Assembly (NCBI RefSeq): GCF_000315625.1 | Contig: NW_005434631.1 | Location: 145,601-209,600 of the forward strand | Direction of reading: 5' to 3' | DNA from: Guillardia theta CCMP2712 | Taxonomy: Eukaryota > Cryptophyceae > Pyrenomonadales > Geminigeraceae | DNA: 64,000 nucleotides | In this document: positions 32,301 to 41,828 of the stretch, piece by piece | How the letters are laid out: each line of letters begins with the position of its first letter | Position numbering within the stretch: position 1 is the first letter of the stretch | Program-made: the position numbers and the translations under genes | Notes under the pieces: generated by a model | The model's input: only the letters and a program-made list of their open reading frames with translations | Told to the model about the DNA's origin: nothing | The model's database searches: none

Positions 32301-35128
32301 GGCTCGAGCATCTGAGCAGCTTCGTCGATGATGATGTGCGAGAAGCTGACTTTGAGGTCTGACCACAAGAGGAGGCCAGAAGTCTCCCAGGTACTCACGA
32401 CGAGTCGCTTCATAGCCAACAGCTGAATTGGAGGCAGGAGGAACATGTTCATCTCAGGAAGCATGAACGTGTAGGTCTGAATGAGTTCGCTGCGGTTGTT
32501 CTGAGAGCCTGGAAAGCACTGGTTGACAGATCTGTCCGGAGAGATCAGCCGGAATATCCACTCGCGCGGAAGCAAGTTGATTTCATGCAAGCGCTCGACG
32601 AAGAGATCTGCTGCGCTGTTGGTTTCTGTGCAGACAAGAATCCTGGTCTGAGGGAAAGTGAAGAGGATCTGAAGGATAGACTCTATCATCGTGACAGTCT
32701 TTCCGGTTCCAAAGGGCCCGTGCAAGATGAATGGAGGATACATACCCGGGGAGTTACACATGCTCAAGACTGTACCCATGCACCTGCGCTGCTCTTCATT
32801 CGGGTTTGAAATGCTTTTGCACGAAGGATTGACGAAGCAGTCGGGAGGGCTGGAGAACATGTGGTTGGGAAGCGAGGGGTAGAGCAGACGATCTGAAACC
32901 TCATCGACCGCATGGTGAAGTTTGCGAAACCTCAGGCGGTCACTTTGAGCCACTTGAAAACGAACACAAACACAGTCGTCTGTTGTCGCCTGGTTCAGAA
33001 AGTCTGCAAACCCTTCAGGCATTTGAACTTCGACGCATTCTTTCAAGACTTTCAAGATGGTCCCCATGTACTCCTCGTTGTATGGTGACGCGCTCGCCCC
33101 GGAGTTGTCACAGACGATCCAGGCGATCACGTGATCGCCGATCCCCAGCGAGGGGCGACGCTCACTGAGAAGATTTGGGTCAGAGATGACTAGCTTCCAT
33201 TGACCTTTCTTGAACTTCTCAAACTTCGCACCTCGAGTGTCAAACTCGCGAATCTTGTTTTGGTATTCCCTCTCCTCCAACCACAGCAAGCTGTGCAGAC
33301 GCTTCCTGTACTGACCTGCAGTGCAACATGGTGCTGACAGAGAATTCTGCAACACCTCGAGGTCAGGAGCTAAATATGCTTCAACTTGAGCGTTTTGCAT
33401 CAAGCTCTCTTCATCAAACTTCTTTTGCGCTGGTTCTACTGTTGTTCGCTTGCGGAGCTGCTCGTCCCAGACGCGAAAGGGTCTGTGAACTCCTCTTGTC
33501 TGAGTCACACCCAACGTAGTTAAATCCTTCTGTTTGGTGATTTTGAGTTGAATGTTGAAGGAGTAGATTGAACTTTGATCTCCATCATTGTAAACTGAAA
33601 TCAACGTCTTCAAGTTATGCTCACCAAACGTGTACGGAGGTGTTGGTCTGAATTCCACACTCAAGTTTCCTGTCATTCCAAATATTTGCTTTGAGAGTTC
33701 ATGGAAGTAGTTTGGATCTGTATGGAGCTCAATATCTTTGACCTTTCGTTTTGCAGTGATTTCCATGTCGAAGCAAGCTGATGTACCTAGATCGAGGAAT
33801 ACAACTTGTTCGTTCTCAAGACTTGAACCCTTGTACATACACCTCACGGAGAGCAGATCTTTGTCTGACTTCTTGGCACCTCTTCCAAGTGAGATGAGTC
33901 CGTTCTTAGTATCCACTTTCAGTTTGACCACATCTTGATTCGAATCATACATGAAGTATGCAGGCTCGATATCGCATATCCTCTGTATGAGTAGGCTGAA
34001 ATACGACTCAGGATAGGCTGTTGGAAACACAAAACGTAGAAATCTGTCGCACAGTTCTTGGTAGATCCATGGGAGATTTGCAGACACGAAGTACTCAAGC
34101 TCGAGCACGGTCTTCGAGTTTTCTCGCTCCAGATGCATTTGGATAGCATGTGTCAACGCAGTGTATCCAACCTTCAAGCACCCGAGCTTGCCTTTCGGAT
34201 GCATCTTACCCTCTTGCTCGGATGCTTCCAACGCGTCTGAGTACTTCTGAAAGCTGACAAAGAAGAGGTTGTTGCTTCCTGCTTTCTTGATCACCTCACT
34301 GTTTGCTCGCGGATGGAACAACTTCCCGAACTTGGAAAACTTCATTCGAATTGAATCCACTGAAGCATTCGGGTCGAGCTCCAGGACCTGCAACGTGAAG
34401 AAGAGCGATGTGGCCGACGGGCTTTTTTGCGCCGATTGTTCTAACTTGCTGATCTGCAAGAAGAAAGGAGGGCGATCATGGAAGCGCTTGATAGCTTTTT
34501 GACAGTCTGCAGAATGAACCAAATCGACGTAGAAGACATGATGTCGGGAGAGGATGTCCTTGCGGACGCCATGAGGGCAGAGTCTGAAACTGTGAGGGTG
34601 GCTTCCATAATCAACCTGATTCTTGCCGTTGAAGATTTGAGCAATCTGTTGTGCATCTAGAATCTTCGGGCTCCGGCAGAGAGAAACACGCAATGTGTTT
34701 CCTTGCACGCTCGAGGGAGGTTGATGAGTGTAGCTGCTCAGTCGCAAGAACAAGGGCTGAGACATGCTGAGCAGTGCAACGGCTCTGCTTGCTAGGCTTT
34801 CATCTTGGAAGTTTAAAACCAAGTAGTTTTCACCCTTGAAGATGTTTTCAGTGTCGGGCTGGTCCAGCTGCTGACTGTTCAGAGCTTTGGTGACCTGTCG
34901 GACGTCCAGAATCTTGGGAGTCAAGGGTGTGAATTCAGCCTTGACTAGATATCCTGCCTCCTGAGGGACTGAGCCTTTAGTCCATACACTGTATAACTCT
35001 CGAATGGGATGAGCGAAGTGGCAATTATCTCCGTACTTGCAGTATCCCCTGATCCAGAACTTGCAAATCTCAGGCATTTGAGATGGGAAGGAGTGAGAAA
35101 ACAACAAGACCTCAAAGTCTGAGTTCAC
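29237..35128 (-). CDS. Giant CCCH/RRM-like/MOV10-HELZ-type SF1 helicase
   Basis: A 1963-codon intronless frame. A CCCH finger, CKFWIRGYCKYGDNCHFAH, lies at residues about 20-40; Met at about 35074 (MPEICKFW) may be the true start. Three RRM-like units follow (PKILDVRQVTKAL with NYLVLNFQDESLASRAVALL; PKILDAQQIAQIF with HVFYVDL; SIRMKFSKFGKLFH with NLFFVSF). The helicase has Walker A LHGPFGTGKTVTMIESIL (about 806), motif II HIIIDEAAQMLEP (about 936), VILSGDSEQIGP, LVNYRNHPDI, ESIQGREKKVVIIS and LNSAMGRASQLL (about 1160), resembling MOV10/HELZ. The C-terminal 600 residues contain two Cys-rich clusters (CSHCGYC, CKSCKFCRLC; CDGCHLCC, CFNCRGRRVKDC). Known relatives act on RNA in silencing or antiviral defence; the function here is inferred only. 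Its reading frame stops 148 nt inside the start of the next helicase ORF. Confidence 0.87.
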   Translation of the reverse strand: MNSDFEVLLFSHSFPSQMPEICKFWIRGYCKYGDNCHFAHPIRELYSVWTKGSVPQEAGYLVKAEFTPLTPKILDVRQVTKALNSQQLDQPDTENIFKGENYLVLNFQDESLASRAVALLSMSQPLFLRLSSYTHQPPSSVQGNTLRVSLCRSPKILDAQQIAQIFNGKNQVDYGSHPHSFRLCPHGVRKDILSRHHVFYVDLVHSADCQKAIKRFHDRPPFFLQISKLEQSAQKSPSATSLFFTLQVLELDPNASVDSIRMKFSKFGKLFHPRANSEVIKKAGSNNLFFVSFQKYSDALEASEQEGKMHPKGKLGCLKVGYTALTHAIQMHLERENSKTVLELEYFVSANLPWIYQELCDRFLRFVFPTAYPESYFSLLIQRICDIEPAYFMYDSNQDVVKLKVDTKNGLISLGRGAKKSDKDLLSVRCMYKGSSLENEQVVFLDLGTSACFDMEITAKRKVKDIELHTDPNYFHELSKQIFGMTGNLSVEFRPTPPYTFGEHNLKTLISVYNDGDQSSIYSFNIQLKITKQKDLTTLGVTQTRGVHRPFRVWDEQLRKRTTVEPAQKKFDEESLMQNAQVEAYLAPDLEVLQNSLSAPCCTAGQYRKRLHSLLWLEEREYQNKIREFDTRGAKFEKFKKGQWKLVISDPNLLSERRPSLGIGDHVIAWIVCDNSGASASPYNEEYMGTILKVLKECVEVQMPEGFADFLNQATTDDCVCVRFQVAQSDRLRFRKLHHAVDEVSDRLLYPSLPNHMFSSPPDCFVNPSCKSISNPNEEQRRCMGTVLSMCNSPGMYPPFILHGPFGTGKTVTMIESILQILFTFPQTRILVCTETNSAADLFVERLHEINLLPREWIFRLISPDRSVNQCFPGSQNNRSELIQTYTFMLPEMNMFLLPPIQLLAMKRLVVSTWETSGLLLWSDLKVSFSHIIIDEAAQMLEPAALLPLCLASSVTNVILSGDSEQIGPKVLSKLARSHGLGVSVIERLLQTEWYKQEHKLWTQLLVNYRNHPDIVALSSRLFYEGKIQSAGLLDVSWLSRWNFMPNNNKFPVLFLDVLGNDRQDVDSPSFFNVSEAESITSILVDLLRNCRPMISAEDVQVISGHRKQIEIIRKLLREHPNDALQLSRVNVGPVESIQGREKKVVIISTVRASEDWLASDLYKDEGFVFNPKRLNSAMGRASQLLCFVGHAKLLAELAVNFYEAHEQVNVYGLEESDVQQATSVVSPSLSSMWLDIARYCYTHNTFQGRWPFDHDTAGQQLVSAEEPLRSESDDFIRFLSTTCLLDVYSQFVLARSLGQELRLDSFRNPLGHDLEFHKSFRCSHCGYCTALGKFCKGKRIDHSDLCSCNSTAAVCKSCKFCRLCAQSSPCKQANKLVADQNFSAPDVSAQTISREELSSRSSRRSQQGHELPLEDFPPLLRSTGSAAAQSKKHRFKASAPVQQLPNSTVSQPSKKEADKPDSKRLTLGEALEIEVQRADSAQDEEQRECASCSMIVSHDKAVRWEGGWLCISCSKQGVVHNFAVGKLIYRELLGVWQITEATCLACVLKSQYKVLHKTMEEQDSKCLCSGYAAAYCCDDRTIEDFKGQAGEVGEEGEEEFEGEVFFLPHRCDGCHLCCRHSCFNCRGRRVKDCAFFVHKFKSRYHKCTIAHVDNLWNNKENSHGLAIIGQLDCPTFKENVQQAIKTNKICFTSDWRDELQNVSKADFLYLRAFVREGEDPTLIACRERKSKKTVRPLHLDPLPDKKWLEDDVSLVRNQAVFDSSSDMIVCLFNIIKIETFFPIHHLVQSFLHSSPSNSAFGVCVRDAGFLGLVQLESFFALRFRIDKSLVSHFREQGLVLLWMNFQSQRGPADTELLWLSLKTSDALLIENGMIDLCLIGGDNSEGFTGMLSVERLEQAISKILSCSEMFMFASCDTDDSHIQTLHELTRRYDLKEDLPGADQLKIRSNKKGREMPGRFSLR

Positions 35129-35149
35129 AAGTCAGTGAGATGATCGAGT

Positions 35150-35300
35150 GACCTCTTCCTCTCAGTCTCTTCCTCTCAGACTCTTCCTCTCAGACTCTTC
35201 CTCTCAGACTCTTCCTCTCAGACTCTTCCTCTCAGTCTCTTCCTCTCAGACCCTTCCTCTCAGACTCTTCCTCTCAGACTCTTCCTCTCAGTCTCTCTCT
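35150..35300. repeat. 14-bp tandem repeat just upstream of the helicase start
   Basis: About eleven copies of 'ctcttcctctcaga' or the '...cagt' variant, beginning some 20 nt upstream of the first ATG of the CCCH helicase. Its polypyrimidine strand faces the gene's 5' untranslated region or promoter, so copy number could affect expression; that is inference. Confidence 0.93.
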
Positions 35301-35950
35301 CACCTGATAGGCGCCCTTATCGTGGCCCTGACATTTTCCTAGCTCAATTGATAACCCACCCCTTTCTCTAGCGTTTTCCTTCCGACCCCCACCCATCTTT
35401 CTTCCCAGTACGACCCCTCCCTTTCCCAGCAATCTTCAATGTTGGCTACGAACCCCGGCTACCGGACTCTCTGCACTGAACAGTTGAGCTGGGAACATGT
35501 AACTGTAATGTAACCTCCGGCGTTATAACTGAGACAAACTTGGAACTAATTTTGCAATCACATGAACGGACATGACAGTGATAGCCGGGCCCGGGGTTCA
35601 CTGAGTCTGTAGCGGCCGCATCGAGGTGATACCATGATTATGAGAACAAACTCGTATAAAGCTCACGGGCCGCCTGTCGGACGAATCGAGTCGCGGCAGG
35701 TCACCAGTGTCGGAGCGTCCGATTGATGTCGTCAATCGGACTCGAGTCGGATCGGACGGCCGCACTGCACTGGCACTGCGGCACTGCGCATCAGTGTGCA
35801 TGTGCCTGCAGTGCGGTCACCGGTGACCGTACGGTCGGGCCCGGCGCCGGTCGGATGCCCGGCCCGGGCCGGGAAATTGTTTGGTTTTACACAATTTTTT
35901 GTTTGACTTTTAGCGGATCAGGCGAAAATAGATTTCTTTGGCCACACATC
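35301..35950. other. Spacer with CpG-rich, palindrome-rich island
   Basis: 35580-35880 is strikingly GC- and CpG-rich with nested palindromes such as 'gggcccggcgccgg' and 'ccggcccgggccgg'. It resembles in composition the 2820-3150 patch. It lies between the divergent helicase locus and the small plus-strand gene. No protein seen. Confidence 0.5.
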
Positions 35951-36505
35951 ATGTTCGCAGCTGCACGGAAGATGAGCGAACTGCTTGCGGTGAGAAGAGA
36001 AGAGAGCGAGGATATGGCGAGAGGAGAAGAGAGCGAGGATATGGCGAGAGGAGAAGAGAGCGAGGACATGGCGAGACTGAGAGGAGGAGAGAGCGAGGAT
36101 ATAGCGAGAGGAGAAGAGAGCGAGGATACAGCGAGGGGATCGGAAAACATTAGTGAACAGCGATAAGGAAATTGAGCAGCAGCGAGAAAAAGCAGCTACC
36201 AAGTGAGTGACTGAGTGAGTGAATGAGGAGATGAAGATGAGTGTAAGGGGGAAGAAAATTGCGGAGTGAGGGAGGGAATGACTTGACCATTGATGGCGTT
36301 CAGATCGGAGAGCATATCCCATGGCCAAAGGATGAGATAGTCAAGCTCTCCCCTCCCGAGCCAGCAATCGTGGTTCACAGGAACAGCCAGGGGATCATCA
36401 CGCTGGGGTCCGACATCCTTCCCCTCTACCCAAATGTATGTTGATCCTCATGCATGAAATGACATCAAGTGCTGATGGACATATCAGGAGAAGACGAAGA
36501 AGTGA
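35951..36505 (+). CDS. Tentative small gene with 27-bp repeat, splicing unresolved
   Basis: An ATG at 35951 opens MFAAARKMSELLA, then a donor-like 'gcg|gtgag' leads into five 27-nt repeats that are also open (GEESEDMAR per copy). Further on, EIEQQREKAAT precedes a clear donor 'aa|gtgagtg', and a convincing exon at 36303-36441 reads IGEHIPWPKDEIVKLSP, then IITLGSDILPLYPN, followed by an intron and a last exon EKTKK-stop ending 36505. The last two exons are in phase; the junction between the first part and IGEHIP is not, so an exon is missing or misplaced. I do not recognise the protein. Whether the repeat is exonic or intronic is open. Confidence 0.38.
35998..36130. repeat. 27-bp tandem repeat (GEESEDMAR if translated)
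   Basis: Five copies of 'gagagcgaggatatggcg' plus 'agaggagaa', with one copy carrying a 6-nt insertion. Period is a multiple of three and all copies stay open on the plus strand. Confidence 0.9.
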
Positions 36506-36829
36506 AATGCGCGGGGAAACCTCTGAAGATTTTGATTTGTGCTTGTTAACGGTGCAGTGAAGGCAGCTGAACACAGTCTTTCGTTGACTCCTCTTGGATT
36601 TCCTTTGTTGCCTTTTCCTGCTCTGGCTCCCTCCTGATCCTGATCTTCTGTCATTTGAGTTTTGCTCGAAGTATTTTGCACTTCCACGCACGCAAGTCCG
36701 CTCCTCCAGTCCAAGGAGGTGAATGAGAGGGGGAGGTTTTGGGGGGGAGGGGAGGTGGAGAGAGAAGGAAAGAGAGATGGAGAGGGAAGGAGGGGGGGGG
36801 AGAGAGACAGAGTAGATTAGCGTTTACTC
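36506..36829. other. Convergent 3' spacer, purine-rich
   Basis: Lies between the 3' ends of the small plus-strand gene and the PGM-like minus-strand gene. Contains a 'ggggaggggagg...gagagag' purine tract at 36725-36815. No gene seen. Confidence 0.45.
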
Positions 36830-38589
36830 TCAATTGGCTCCATCAAGACTCGACGACGAATAATGTACACGGAAACAATATGGCAGGGCAGAGAGGTAGC
36901 TTCGTCCCTTAGTAAATTCGAGTTTCTTCGTATCCTTCTGTGCCGGGGACCTGAGACAAGATCGTGTCAAAGAAAGTAGAGATGACCCACTTTCCTCCAT
37001 CACATCGCTAAAGTGTCGATGGGCACATAAAATCAACCCTCGCATCTCGCAGTTTGCTGGGCGACGTCTGCATCCACGTCACAGATGACAAGATGCCAAA
37101 CAATGCACAAAATGCTGACCTGAGCTCCTCCTGGTCGTCGGGAGCGATTCCCAGTCCGAACTGAACGACAAATGTCAATAACTGTCAGATCCGATTCAAA
37201 TCATGAAATGTGGCCAGACACAGTACAGGGATAGTGAAATCTGGGTCAAGGGTGGGGATTGAGGGATTCAACGATAGCAAGGGGTCGTGAAGTGGATAAC
37301 CTGAGAGAACAGGCGATTCAAGAAACCACTGTGAGTCACCACAGCTATTCTTGACTAGCGAAAAAGGATCAGTCAAGGATCAGTTGAAAGTTCAAAATAC
37401 TTCAGGTCGCTTTGCTAGCCATTTCAGGAAACGAATACCACGTTCCTTGCCTGCAAACGTTGAGTTGACACCGCTTGCGCTTTCAAAGTCACTTACAGAG
37501 TTGGCTGTCTTCTTTGTGGTCAAACCACATCGAGTCGTGCTCGCTTTGAATGCACTGCGAGAAATCCACCTCGGGGAATTCCTCTTTGAGCACACTGACA
37601 TACGGCTATCAGCAAGTCGCTTTGAGAGTAGTCGCAGACCTTAACCGCCGACGGCTGTCTGCAGGGCAATTGGTAATCCTTTCTCTGCAGAGATCCGTTG
37701 CAATGAAAGGAGGAGGGCTGTCCATGAACTTGACGCTGCCGATCTGCGGAGCATCCTTTCAGCTGACCAGCTTGCGCGAGGAATGATTGCTACCGTGAGC
37801 CGCGCTGTTTGCAGCGTTCTCGTCAGAGGAGAAACAACCACGACCTCGCAATCAAGTTGGTGGGCTGGCAGTAGCGTCATTCTGCCAGCATGCAGACGGA
37901 ACAACCCCACCCATGCTCTTGAGTTCCTTCCTCAACTTCGCACACTGTTCGACACCCTTGGGGGTGAGTCCTGCGTCCCAGAATTTCCAGCCCGAATGTT
38001 CCTTCACAAAAAATTCAGGAGGGCACACCAACCATGCTCCAGAACCTCCTGCAAGTACAAAGAGCCCAGCTCATGCTCTCTCTCGGCGATGTTGTGGAAC
38101 GCCTCAGCATGGCGGATAAAGTAGACCACCTTACATCTGACAACCATGTAACTCAAACAGTCAAGGATCGACGACTGAATGCCCATCACCTGCGTTCAAG
38201 GAAAATCGAGAAACCGAGATCTTCATTGTGGCTAAAAGCATAACTATCCGAGTCTGGGAAGCTACCCATCGACGGCATCCTGGATATTGGCACTCTCTTT
38301 GAAGCTTCCCTCAAACTGACTTCGCTGAGATCAAACAAAAGAATCACAATACACGCCCTCACACTCAAAGACCATGCAACCAACACCTGTCCTGTTGGGC
38401 TGGACCCTCAACTGGGCTGGAGCGGAACGAAGGCACATGATTTACCCCCGCGTTCCCTGGATCAGAGCATCAGATTTCAACTCCTTGACTGCACATCGCA
38501 GCGATGCGGAAGATACCTTCCACGACTGTGATGGAGGAGACAACAAATTGAAACAGAAGGATCAAATAGATCGGATGAGCCGGAGCCAT
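36830..38589 (-). CDS. Histidine-phosphatase (phosphoglycerate-mutase-like) protein with hydrophobic N-terminus
   Basis: Eleven exons (38517-38589, 38190-38319, 38046-38136, 37911-38001, 37794-37864, 37640-37755, 37497-37594, 37401-37450, 37301-37354, 37120-37160, 36830-37067) close in phase to 350 residues. The catalytic motif VVYFIRHAEAFHN (RH with the phospho-accepting His) is followed by WDAGLTPKGVEQC, the second-Arg motif VVVSPLTRTLQTA, PPPFIATDLCRE, then FPEVDFS and the second His in IAVVTHSGFLNRL. The last conserved bit is ANCEMRG. The pattern is closest to the plant-type PGM-like subgroup, whose substrates are diverse and often unknown, so phosphoglycerate mutase activity should not be assumed. 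The first about 25 residues (IYLILLFQFVVSSITVV) look like a signal peptide or anchor. One intron is only 38 nt. Confidence 0.85.
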
Positions 38590-39838
38590 CGACTCCCTAG
38601 CCTCTGAATCTGTCCGGCAAGACTGTGCCAAGATCATCCAGAGGCCCAAAGGGTCCCGAATGAGGATAAACACATGCTGTCGGAACAATCGTAAGAAGGA
38701 TGATCTATGCTAAACATAATGATACATGATTTGTCAGACGAGTCCATTTTCGTTAATTGTAACAAAAGAAGCACACGCAAATCATCAAAACCTTAATTTG
38801 CACATCACAAGGGATGAAATGTCAACGATTAAGGGCAGTAATCACAGAAGAAATAGCAATCAAATATCAATCATATTGTGTGAATGTATCCTTTGCAACC
38901 AGGTACAGCACCAGCAGCTGTCATTCTACGAGCAGTACAGTGTATCCTCTCTTTCATCACTGTCTCTCGAACTCCCCCTTCCCTTCTTTCCTTCCATCCT
39001 TCAACAGTGTCACTCCCTCTCTCTGAGACTTCATGTTGTCCTTTCATCATCTCCTCTTTCCTGGCATCCTCCTTCCCACTCACTCCCGAGCGGCCATGAA
39101 AGAAGAAGGGCACATGACCACCCCCTTAATCCACCCCTTCCAAATCACACATACCCCTCCTTTTCTCAGCTAGGACCCATCATTTCCTGTGCACCCTGGA
39201 ATCGCCAAACAACCACACCTGGTCCTGACCTCTAATAGTAAGACTTTAGAAGTTCCCCTCGTTATCAAATTTGATGTCCATCACCCCTACTCAAGAGTGC
39301 AAGTACCCGGTACTTTACCGTCATCGAATGCACCACGCCCACCCCGGCGATAGGAAGCCAAAACATTTTATATAAAAATTACCGGAATGGATTTAAATAT
39401 AGATATAAGATTGATAAAATAGATATAAAGAATACTTCTACCAGAAAAATCTTTGTATAAATAACTTTTGATTTTTAAAAGTACTTTTATGTGTGAGCGA
39501 CATCATTTTGCGACCCATACTCCCCCCGTCCCCCCTCAGACCTCATCACCCTCGCCCCCTTGTACCCTCATCCCCCATCATCACATTTTCTCATCGCCCT
39601 CATTCTTCATTATCCGACCCCCCCAGCAATATGACCCACCCCTAGCAACACGACAATCGACTACCCTACCTTTCCTGTGACTGCCTGTTTCTGTCCGCCT
39701 CCCATACTATCTGACCACCCCCACATACAATATCACTTGGACCCACCGTATTGATGAAAATGAACAAGCCTGGTCATGCTACCCCCGCCAGATTCAGGTA
39801 CCCCACCCTACCCTCTGCTTCCTGGCCCCCCCTGCGCC
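38590..39838. other. Spacer between divergent PGM-like and CCHC genes
   Basis: Pyrimidine-rich at 38940-39060; AT-rich at 39350-39480; C-rich 'acccccc/ctaccc' tract from 39120 to 39330 and 39510 to 39820. Open frames here are low-complexity. No promoter element I can defend. Confidence 0.4.
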
Positions 39839-41828
39839 ATGTCCTCCCCTTCCTCGGATGATGCGCGTATCGCGACTTTCCCCTCCGCGTTTCGCCCTCG
39901 CTCGTCCAGGACATCTCAAGCCATGCCGTCGCCTCCCTCCTCCCTCACTTCCATCTTCCCTGGGGCCTCTTCATATCCTGTTGTTTCCCCTCGAGCTGCA
40001 ACACATCGAGGGGAACGTGGCGAGCATCACAACTCAGCCAAGAAATCTCCCACGTCAAAGACGGCTAAGCATGAGAGGGGAAATCAGATACTGGTACATA
40101 ATGATAGCAGTGATGACGAGGAACATGCTGAAAAACATCAAACTATAAACATCCATGAGGTTCGTTGTGACAAAACACTTCACTCTCGAATCACAGTTGT
40201 TTTCTCAGAGCGATTCAGCTGAAGCTTCAAGCAGTTTGCATAGTTCTGATCTCGATGCAAAATCAAGTGATAGCGAGAATGATGGCTCTTCGAGCCAGAT
40301 GCATTCGGCTAGAGGAGACAGCGACCTGAACGTCATATCGTTTTCATCTGACAACGAAGGAGAGAGAGGAGCTTCCTCTTCGAAGATACCTATCAAAATG
40401 TCAGATACGGCGGATCAGGACGAGAGTGCTACCAAGGAAAGACGATCCGCCAGGCGATATTTCCAAGAAGAAGATTCATCGGTGAGCTTCACGCCCATTT
40501 ATTCAATCTAAATGCGATTTGTGCTTCTGTATGTGCAATCTTAGATGTCATTGATGTTTTCATAGATAACATGCAGACATTGTGGTGGCATAGGACATTT
40601 TGCTCGAGATTGCGTCAATGAGAAGGTAGTGTTGATAAGACATTCTCCTATGTGCTATCGCTTATCATCGTTTTGCGTGTTGATGCCTTGACAGATACCA
40701 AAACCTTGTTTCCTTTGCGGCATCAAGGGACACAACGCACGAGATTGTGAAAATCAGCAGTGCTTCAAGGTGTCTTTACTCTCCTTTGCATGGCTCCATC
40801 AAGAGTACAGGATCCTTGACTTGCTTACAGTGTCGGAAGCCCGGTCACAGGATCTCGGAATGTCGCTTCCCACCGTACAGGGACGACACCTGTTTCAGGT
40901 GAAGTACTTCTCCCAGTCTACAGCGTCTGAGTAGGAGCGAAGGTGCGGGTCGATCCAACATTCACCTTACGACTGTCCCGACGCGATCCGATTTGATGGC
41001 ATCATCAAGATGCCGTCGCGGTCCCAGAGAGTGGATCCATTACTCTCCACAGCATGGTCAGGTATCCCGCTGGATACAACAAGATCAGCGCTCTCCTCAC
41101 CCTTCGTTCCCCTCGCAGGGATAAGAGGGAACAAAGATTTCTGGGGCATCGTAGGGAAACTACAGAGAAAACTGGGTTGCAAGAACGAGCAGGAGGTCAA
41201 ACCAACCAAGATTAATTTGACAAAGGAAGCTGGCATGAAGCGTAAGCGGGACATGGACACTTCCCTGCCGAAATCTGTGCGTGAATGACAATTGAGCCCT
41301 GTGTATGCGCTGATAGAGTTGCCAGAGCGAGGAGGAGGAGGAGGAGGAGGAGGTGGAGGAGGAGGAGGAGGAGGAGGAGGAGGAGGAGGAGTCTGTTCCA
41401 TTCCACCTTCATCAAACCAAGCGGTGAATTTGACTCATGAAACACTGAATGATGTTTGTTTGGTTCTTTTTTGACTCCTCTTTTACTTTTGCAGACGAAG
41501 ATTGGAAGAAGAGGATGTCAGGAAGCCAAGTCCAAAAGCAAAACCGAAACTTGTAGATGCTAATCAATATCACAGGTTGTTATTTCCTTGTCTGAGTGTC
41601 TACTGTAATGTTTTTGGCAGGGGAAAGCTGATGGGAGACCATCACAATACACCATACATGGGGAGACGAGCTCGTCAGAAAGAGCGGAGGATACCTGTTG
41701 GAGGCAAGCTCGCGCTCCTCCTCGCACGTTGGACTGATTCACTTGACAGGAGGGAAGCAACATCACCAACCCGCAGTGCGAGGAAGAGGAAGGTAGATCG
41801 CAGTCAAACAAGGATCATGTGGAACTGA
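39839..41828 (+). CDS. CCHC zinc-knuckle protein, Air1/2-ZCCHC7-like
   Basis: Air1/Air2 and ZCCHC7 are RNA-binding subunits of the TRAMP complex, which feeds nuclear RNAs to the exosome. The first two exons encode Ser-rich, acidic disordered protein. Then four zinc knuckles lie on consecutive short exons: CRHCGGIGHFARDC (about 40573), CFLCGIKGHNARDC (about 40708), CFKCRKPGHRISEC (split by an intron at about 40768-40828) and CFRCGSIQHSPYDC (split by an intron at about 40898-40941). The order with PKPCFLCG and the following RFDGIIKMPSRSQ parallels ZCCHC7. A long Glu run (41323-41392) and a basic tail (RRARQKERRIPVGGK, ARKRK) follow. The 3' end is uncertain: without a last splice it stops at 41828; with it, about 100 nt later. 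ATG at 39839 chosen; 39776 is also in frame. Confidence 0.78.
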
